Source: an uncultured Oscillospiraceae bacterium | Lineage (GTDB): Bacteria; Bacillota; Clostridia; Oscillospirales; Oscillospiraceae | Direction of reading: 5' to 3' | Length of the DNA stretch: 43,613 bases | NCBI GenBank assembly: GCA_958423465.1 | Contig: CATZRD010000018.1 | Location: 1-43,613 of the forward strand | Part shown: positions 39,235-43,613 of the stretch, in pieces | Layout: the number at the start of each line of letters is the position of its first letter | Position numbering within the stretch: position 1 is the first letter of the stretch | The notes under the pieces: model-generated | The model's input: only the letters and a program-made list of their open reading frames with translations | Told to the model about the DNA's origin: nothing | The model's database searches: none | Translations under genes and position numbers: made by a program

Positions 39235-40035
39235 TTGGAGACTCGACGGCTGAAGAATATCGCCATTCTGATCCTGCTGCTGCTGAACGTCTTTCTGCTG
39301 GGCCTGCTGGGCTATCAGCGGCTCCAGGCCCGCCAGACGGAGCGGGAGACCCGGCGGCAGCTCACGTCCCTGTTCGCCTCCAGCCAGATCTCCCTGGCGG
39401 AGGGCCTGGACCTGTCCCGCCCGGCCCTGGCGCCTCTGACCCTCTCCCGGCAGGAGAGTGCGGAGGGCGTCATGGCCGCCTTTCTGCTGGGGCAGGAGCC
39501 CCAGGTCTCGGGGCAGAGCGGCGTCACCACCTACACCGCCGGTCAGGGCAGCATCCAGTTCCGTGCCGGCGGGCGGTTCGACGGCGCCGGCCTGTCCCGG
39601 CCGGTGGAGGACCCGGACAGCTTTCTCCAGAGCTTCTGCCGGCAGTTCGGCTGCCAGATCTCCCAGCGCCGCCTGTCCCAGGGCAGCGGCACCGCCTCCG
39701 CCGTCCTTCAGGCGGCGGAGGCCCCGGTCTACGGCTGTGAGGTCTATTTCACCTTCCGCTCCGGCGTCCTCGCGGAGGTCAGCGGCGCCTATGTGAGCCT
39801 GACGGAAGCCGTGGCCGACGAGGGGCGGCAGATGGACCGGGTCACCGCTTTGGTGCGGTTTCTGGACTACCGCAACGCCACCGGCGCGGTGTGCAGCCAG
39901 ATCACCGGCCTGACCTGCGTCTACACCCTGCGGAGCGCCTCCGCCGCCACCCGCCTGCTGCCCGCCTGGCAGGTGCGCACCGACACCTTTGACTGTCTGG
40001 TGGACTGCGCCACCGGCGAGGTGACCCGCCAGTAG
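39235..40035 (+). CDS. YycI-like regulator of WalK
   Basis: A 266-residue protein. The TTG start at 39235 is set by GAAAGGAGG about 10 nt upstream; no ATG fits. One membrane anchor near the N-terminus (IAILILLLLNVFLLGLLGY, residues 9-27) precedes an extracellular domain. The short cytoplasmic start ETRRLKN and the repeat-like beta layout (YGCEVYFTFRSGVLAEVSGA; PAWQVRTDTFDCLVDCATGE) match the YycI/YycH family, whose C-terminal strands resemble PepSY-like domains. It ends the WalRK operon at a strong terminator. Confidence 0.8.
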   Translation: METRRLKNIAILILLLLNVFLLGLLGYQRLQARQTERETRRQLTSLFASSQISLAEGLDLSRPALAPLTLSRQESAEGVMAAFLLGQEPQVSGQSGVTTYTAGQGSIQFRAGGRFDGAGLSRPVEDPDSFLQSFCRQFGCQISQRRLSQGSGTASAVLQAAEAPVYGCEVYFTFRSGVLAEVSGAYVSLTEAVADEGRQMDRVTALVRFLDYRNATGAVCSQITGLTCVYTLRSASAATRLLPAWQVRTDTFDCLVDCATGEVTRQ

Positions 40036-40062
40036 CGAAACGCAGACCGGACCTCTTTCTCA

Positions 40063-40102
40063 GACAAAAGGCGCTTTCCCTTGTGGGAAAGCGCCTTTTG
40101 TC
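40063..40102. terminator. Bidirectional terminator between the Wal operon and the hydrolase gene
   Basis: GACAAAAGGCGCTTTCCC and GGGAAAGCGCCTTTTGTC pair perfectly around TTGT. It ends the plus-strand YycI-like gene and the minus-strand SleB-like gene. Confidence 0.92.
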
Positions 40103-40108
40103 CGGGAT

Positions 40109-40903
40109 CTACGGTTCCCGGTAGAATTGGTGGCAGCCGATGGTAGTGTAGTAAACGCAGTTCTGACGGATCCAGGTTCCCTGGGACAGGGCGGGGGCGA
40201 AAAAGTACAGGCAGTCCCCCGGCACCGCCTCCGCTCCCTCCAGGGCCAGCCGGGCGGCCAGCACGCTGGAGGCGGCGGGCTCGTCATAGACGGTCCCGTT
40301 GGCCACCGGCTCGAACTGGACGGCGTCTTTCTTATCAAAGATCACCTCCCGGATGGTGTCGGGGAATTTCTCCGACGCCGCCCGGTTGAGCACCACGTTC
40401 CCCACCGCCACCTGGCCGGTGAGGCTCTCCCCCCGGCTCTCGGCGCTGATGATCCGGCTGAGCCAGTCCAGGTCCTCCTGGGTGTAGGCCCTTCCGGCGT
40501 TCCGGCGCACCGCCACCGGCAGGTCCGCCCCCCGCCAGGTCACCTCGGCCCCCAGCAGATTGCTGACGGTCCGCAGCGGCACATATGTACGGCCCGACCG
40601 CAGCAGCACGGCGGCGGGCAGGTCGTAGGCGTATCCGTCCGCCAGGACCTGGCGGCTGTCCGCCGGGACCGTCAGGCGGAACCGGTCCGTGTCCGCCACC
40701 GCCGAGCGGGACGGGGCGTCCCACCAGGTCTCCCAGCCTCCCAGGGCCTCCAGCAGCGCCGTCATCTGCACATAGGTGGTGCCCTGGCTGAGGAACGCCT
40801 CCCCCGCCAGAGGCTCGCCGTCCACGGTGACCTCCAGGGCGGAGGCGGCCTGGACCAGGCACAGCGCGGCCAGCAGCAGGCACAGCGTCTTTCTTCCCTT
40901 CAT
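40109..40903 (-). CDS. SleB-like cell wall hydrolase with stalk-like (Cu amine oxidase N) domain
   Basis: A 264-residue exported protein; ATG 40903 follows GGAAGGAG. Signal peptide MKGRKTLCLLLAALCLVQAA (1-22). Residues of about 24-125 match the copper amine oxidase N-terminal domain (LEVTVDGEPLAGEAFLSQGT; YVPLRTVSNLLGAEV). Residues of about 140-264 match Hydrolase_2/SleB, a lytic transglycosylase-type fold, with the catalytic Glu in LSRIISAESRGESLTGQVAV, then GNVVLNRAASEKFPDTIREV and FEPVANGTVYDEP. It probably cuts peptidoglycan at the cell surface or in spore cortex. The Wal operon lies next to it. Confidence 0.93.
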   Translation of the reverse strand: MKGRKTLCLLLAALCLVQAASALEVTVDGEPLAGEAFLSQGTTYVQMTALLEALGGWETWWDAPSRSAVADTDRFRLTVPADSRQVLADGYAYDLPAAVLLRSGRTYVPLRTVSNLLGAEVTWRGADLPVAVRRNAGRAYTQEDLDWLSRIISAESRGESLTGQVAVGNVVLNRAASEKFPDTIREVIFDKKDAVQFEPVANGTVYDEPAASSVLAARLALEGAEAVPGDCLYFFAPALSQGTWIRQNCVYYTTIGCHQFYREP

Positions 40904-41001
40904 ACGGATCACTCCTTCCGGTAAGATCGGGAGGAACCTGTTTCCTCCCCCGCCAAAAAGTATATCGGACCGGCGGGACCGGAACAAGCTGTAAATACTG
41001 G

Positions 41002-41035
41002 AAAAGGGAGGACGGCAAAAGCGTCCTCCCTTTTC
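41002..41035 (-). terminator. Rho-independent terminator after the ferredoxin gene
   Basis: AAAAGGGAGGACG and CGTCCTCCCTTTT pair around GCAAAAG, with a U-rich tail on both strands. It is 20 bp past the ferredoxin stop on the minus strand. Confidence 0.85.
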
Positions 41036-41055
41036 TCATCGCTATGTACGGTGTT

Positions 41056-41445
41056 TTATTTCTCCTCCACGGAGAGGATGCCCATGGGGCAGGCCTTGGC
41101 GCAGATGCCGCAGGCGATGCACTTGCTGACGGCGGCGGCCTGGGGCGCCAGGACCATCACATGCATGGGGCAGGCCTCCACGCACTTGCCGCAGGCCACG
41201 CACTTCTTCTTGTCCACCATATACACGCCCTTGGCGTTCTGGCTGATGGCGCCCTCGGGGCAGGTGCGGGCGCACTTGCCGCACATGATGCAGGAATTGA
41301 CCTTGGGCTCGCCGTCTGCCCTGGCGGTGATGCGGATGCAGCTCAGATCCGGGTCAAACGTTTTATAGAATGCCTCGGAGCAGGCGCGCACGCAGCTCAG
41401 GCAGGCTTTGCAGGGGTACTCCTTGCTGACGACCAGTTTTTTCAT
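41056..41445 (-). CDS. Poly-[4Fe-4S] ferredoxin-type protein
   Basis: A 129-residue iron-sulfur protein; ATG 41445 follows TAGGAGG. Four Cys-x2-Cys-x2-Cys-x3-Cys blocks are visible: CKACLSCVRACSEAF, CIMCGKCARTCPEGA, CVACGKCVEACPMHV and CIACGICAKACPMGI. That is enough ligands for up to four clusters. The first block has Ser instead of the usual Pro after the last Cys. It resembles the ferredoxin parts of RnfB and other electron-transfer proteins, but stands alone. It is likely a soluble electron carrier; partner unknown. Confidence 0.93.
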   Translation of the reverse strand: MKKLVVSKEYPCKACLSCVRACSEAFYKTFDPDLSCIRITARADGEPKVNSCIMCGKCARTCPEGAISQNAKGVYMVDKKKCVACGKCVEACPMHVMVLAPQAAAVSKCIACGICAKACPMGILSVEEK

Positions 41446-41519
41446 ATGGGGAAAACCTCCTATCAAGAATGTTCCTCGACTATCCTACCAGATGCCTTGT
41501 TAAAATGCAAACACATTTT

Positions 41520-42680
41520 TCAAATTTCGGCAGAAATCTTTCCTCTCCCGGCCCCGGCGGCCAGGTACAGCGCCGCCGACAGGCAGCATAGCCCGCAGCC
41601 CAGGGCCATGGCCAGAGGCAGCCCCCGGTCGGCGGCCCGGCCGAAGGCCAGCCCGGTCAGCGCCGCCAGCGCGTCCGCGAGCATGGCGTAGACCGACAGC
41701 TCCGTCGCCCGGCAGGCGGAGCGCACCTGCCGGTTCTCCTCCACAGAGGCCAGCGGCGAGAACAGGCTCCCCGCCAGCTCCATGGCCGCCACCGCCAGCA
41801 CCGACAGCGCCGGGGAGCCGGTGACCGCCAGAAGGCCGCAGGCCGCGGCCCCCGCCCCGATCAGCGCCAGAGCGGTCCGCCGCTCCCCCAGCCGCCGGGT
41901 CAGGGCGGGGGAGCATACGCCCAGAAAGCCCGCCACCGTCACCCCCGCCAGCAGGAAGCCGTACAGCCCGCCGGGGATGCCCGCCCGCTCATACTGGAGC
42001 TGGCTCAGGAACACGGTCACCTGCTGGACCGTCTCCCCAAAGAGGCAGAAGGCGCACAGCAGGACCAGCAGCCGGGGCCGCTTCAGCACCGCCAGGAGCA
42101 CCCGAAACGCGCTGCCCTTTTCCGCCTCCTCCGCCGGGGGATGGGGCGGCTCCCGGAGACCCAGAGAGAGGAGAAAGGCCCCGCCGTAGGCCGCCATGGT
42201 CCAGAACCCCGCCAGCCGGTAGTTTTCCCCGAAGCACAGGGAGTACAGGGCGGAGGCCAGCAGCATCCCTGCGGAGCCCAGGGTCCCGTAGCGGGCAAAG
42301 ACCCGCTGGGCCTGCTCCGCCGGGCAGGAGAGATACAGCATGGCGCTGTCCACCCCGGAAAGGCCGGCGGTCACCACCGCCAGCAGCACCCGCTCCGCCA
42401 AAAAGTCCGCCAGGCTGTCCGCCCGCCAGAAGATGATCTTGGAAACGAAGAACAGCGCGCTGCACAGGATCATGGTCCGCCGGCAGCCGATTCGATCCGC
42501 CGCCGCCCCCCACGGGATCTCCAGCAGGAAGGAGAGGAGCAGGGACACGCTCTCGATGGCGGAGATCTCCAGCATGGACAGCCCCGCCGCCCGGCGGTAC
42601 AGGGTGGCCACCGGGGCGTAAAACACAAGGCCCTGCAGCAGCGACATGGCGTACAGGAGCCGAATATTCCGTTTTTCCAT
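41520..42680 (-). CDS. MFS exporter
   Basis: A 386-residue permease with about 12 membrane helices; ATG 42680 follows AAAGGACGC. LEIPWGAAADRIGCRRTMIL is the MFS loop 2-3 signature in its drug-efflux-like form. FLLAGVTVAGFLGVCSPALT starts the second half and LTRRLGERRTALALIGAGAA repeats the loop. It resembles small-molecule/drug exporters of the MFS_1 group. A long leader of about 150 nt with a terminator-like hairpin precedes it, suggesting inducible expression. Confidence 0.88.
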   Translation of the reverse strand: MEKRNIRLLYAMSLLQGLVFYAPVATLYRRAAGLSMLEISAIESVSLLLSFLLEIPWGAAADRIGCRRTMILCSALFFVSKIIFWRADSLADFLAERVLLAVVTAGLSGVDSAMLYLSCPAEQAQRVFARYGTLGSAGMLLASALYSLCFGENYRLAGFWTMAAYGGAFLLSLGLREPPHPPAEEAEKGSAFRVLLAVLKRPRLLVLLCAFCLFGETVQQVTVFLSQLQYERAGIPGGLYGFLLAGVTVAGFLGVCSPALTRRLGERRTALALIGAGAAACGLLAVTGSPALSVLAVAAMELAGSLFSPLASVEENRQVRSACRATELSVYAMLADALAALTGLAFGRAADRGLPLAMALGCGLCCLSAALYLAAGAGRGKISAEI

Positions 42681-42724
42681 AAAAATAAGCGTCCTTTCAC
42701 CGCTGATATACCGGAAATAAAGCA

Positions 42725-42831
42725 ACAAAAGGCCTGACCTGACCGGTCCTCAGGACCCGCCAGGCCGCCTTTTTACCTGATCCGGATATCAACGCAGAAC
42801 GCTCATTGCCTCATGGACCTTTCCTGATGCT
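42725..42831 (-). promoter_or_regulatory. Attenuator-like leader of the MFS exporter gene
   Basis: The transcript starting near 42831 carries AGGAAAGG, a short frame M-S-V-L-R-stop (42806-42789), and then an imperfect hairpin (about 42725-42775): AAAAGGC-GGCCTG and CAGG-CA-GGCCTTTT with an inner GGTCC/GGACC stem. TTTTGTTGCTTTATTT follows the hairpin. This is laid out like a transcription attenuator controlled by a stalling leader peptide. Confidence 0.5.
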
Positions 42832-42837
42832 GGCAAG

Positions 42838-42867
42838 AGTATACCCCTTCTCCCCCCGCTCTGTCAA
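42838..42867 (-). promoter_or_regulatory. Promoter of the MFS exporter gene
   Basis: On the minus strand TTGACA (42862-42867), 18 bp and TATACT (42838-42843). Confidence 0.8.
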
Positions 42868-42880
42868 GGGCGGGCCATAT

Positions 42881-42922
42881 CCCCCGGTGGGGCTTGTGCT
42901 TTTGCCGCCGGTCTGGTATACT
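42881..42922 (+). promoter_or_regulatory. csoR promoter with CCCC-GGGG operator
   Basis: TTGTGC (42894-42899), 17 bp and TATACT (42917-42922) form the promoter. CCCC-CGGT-GGGG (42881-42892), with AT-rich flank before it, abuts the -35 box and resembles the G-tract dyads bound by CsoR-type repressors, suggesting autoregulation. Confidence 0.65.
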
Positions 42923-42957
42923 GATAGAAAAACCCGCGGCGGAAAGGAGATCTGACC

Positions 42958-43335
42958 ATGGAGCCGGGACAGGACTACAGAGAAAACGGGGGCCTTTCGG
43001 CGGAGCGGGAGGCCGATCACGCCTACATGCACCAGCACGGCATCCCCCACGACCACGACCACGGCCACACCCACAGCCATGAACACACCCGGGCGGTGGT
43101 GAACCGGCTGGCCCGGGCCATCGGCCACCTGGAACGGGTAAAGGCCATGGTGGAGGAGGGCCGGGACTGCTCCGAGGTGCTCATCCAGCTGGCGGCGGTG
43201 CGCTCCGCCATCAACAACACCGGCAAGGTGGTGCTCAAGGACCACCTGGAGCACTGCATCGTGGAGGCCATCCACGACCAGGACCGGGAAGCCATCGACG
43301 AGCTGAACCGCGCCATTGAGCAATTTGTGAAGTGA
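42958..43335 (+). CDS. csoR: CsoR-type copper-sensing repressor with His-rich N-terminus
   Basis: A 125-residue protein; ATG 42958 follows GGAAAGGAG. Residues 20-45 are very His-rich (YMHQHGIPHDHDHGHTHSHE). The rest is the CsoR/RcnR/FrmR helical fold (VVNRLARAIGHLERVKAMVE; CSEVLIQLAAVRSAINNTGK; KDHLEHCIVEAI). The ligand spacing Cys-x24-His-x3-Cys matches the copper triad of CsoR (C36, H61, C65 in the M. tuberculosis protein). Cu(I) binding should release DNA. The His tail may bind extra metal. No copper exporter gene is next to it within the window. Confidence 0.9.
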   Translation: MEPGQDYRENGGLSAEREADHAYMHQHGIPHDHDHGHTHSHEHTRAVVNRLARAIGHLERVKAMVEEGRDCSEVLIQLAAVRSAINNTGKVVLKDHLEHCIVEAIHDQDREAIDELNRAIEQFVK

Positions 43336-43368
43336 TTCCGTCCCCGCCGTACAATTCGATCCCTGCAG

Positions 43369-43403
43369 TCCCTCCGCCCATGGACAGGGCGGAGGGATTT
43401 TTT
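43369..43403 (+). terminator. Rho-independent terminator after csoR
   Basis: TCCCTCCGCCC and GGGCGGAGGGA pair around ATGGACA and are followed by TTTTTT. The remaining 210 bases to the window end hold no recognisable gene. Confidence 0.92.
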
Positions 43404-43613
43404 GCCCTTCAAAAGGTTGAAAAATGCGTCGTTTTTTGAGAATTTGCCTGGAAATTGCCGAATTGTTGAATTACATCCCCGCCGAAGCGCCTGTCTTTGG
43501 TCATTCCTACGAATTTTTCGTTCTGCCTGAAAAAGCGGCAAAAAAGTCCCCCTTGGGGCGCAGATGTCAAGTATTTTGTGCGAAAAAGATAGAATAAATT
43601 TTTGAGCGTTCAC

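Overview
The window looks like a chromosomal stretch of an anaerobic gut Firmicute of the Oscillospiraceae / Clostridiales type. This rests on gene content (WalRK with YycH/YycI, SmpB and tmRNA, a SleB-like hydrolase, a clostridial ACGX peptide system), on near-universal AGGAGG ribosome binding sites, and on GC-rich core genes. It is an inference; no species-level marker is present. By eye, base composition is patchy: about 1-6.6 kb and 28.6-30.5 kb are AT-richer, 6.9-28.5 kb is intermediate, and 30.9-43.4 kb is clearly GC-rich and reads like core chromosome.

Layout. (1) 1-6.3 kb: the tail of a Nudix hydrolase, a small HEAT-like protein, then three co-directional genes: a large serine recombinase remnant without a catalytic domain, a KilA-N protein, and a 1247-residue membrane-anchored YobI-type P-loop NTPase. 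A 146-bp inverted-repeat element follows. (2) 6.9-13.6 kb: a minus-strand integrative element with two tandem tyrosine recombinases, a DUF6809-like protein, a secreted transglutaminase-like cargo protein, an RHH-like protein, a winged-helix replication-type protein with nearby iteron-like repeats, an HTH protein whose HTH core looks replaced, and a DUF1653-like protein. (3) 13.8-24.3 kb: an AI-2E-family exporter; a manganese-riboswitch-led operon (mntP, a TetR regulator, a GH79-like glycosidase); a divergent pair made of a radical SAM enzyme and a paralogue that has lost its Fe-S cysteines, with patatin, DegV and DUF308 partners; and a metK gene cut by one in-frame stop. (4) 24.5-28.6 kb: a minus-strand operon of ACGX-repeat peptide, radical SAM/SPASM maturase, nitroreductase, zinc macrodomain and class M sirtuin, divergent from an HxlR regulator. 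(5) 28.6-30.7 kb: a graveyard of gene fragments. (6) 30.9-43.4 kb: core genes, namely an MFS transporter, tmRNA, SDR, cyclophilin, SmpB, ADP-ribose-type Nudix, WalR-WalK-YycH-YycI, SleB-like hydrolase, poly-ferredoxin, an MFS exporter behind an attenuator-like leader, and a CsoR copper sensor.

The most interesting candidate system is the RiPP-to-ADP-ribosylation operon at 24.5-28.0 kb. Four enzyme genes are packed with 2-4 bp gaps or overlaps behind a three-repeat Cys-rich precursor. This links peptide modification (radical SAM plus nitroreductase) with ADP-ribose writing and erasing (sirtuin and macrodomain). The second candidate is the active/inactive radical SAM pair, possibly co-regulated with the mntP-tetR-GH79 operon through shared GGGACA and GTTACCTTTT motifs. 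The third is the recombinase-remnant/KilA-N/YobI NTPase cassette, which could be a defence locus.
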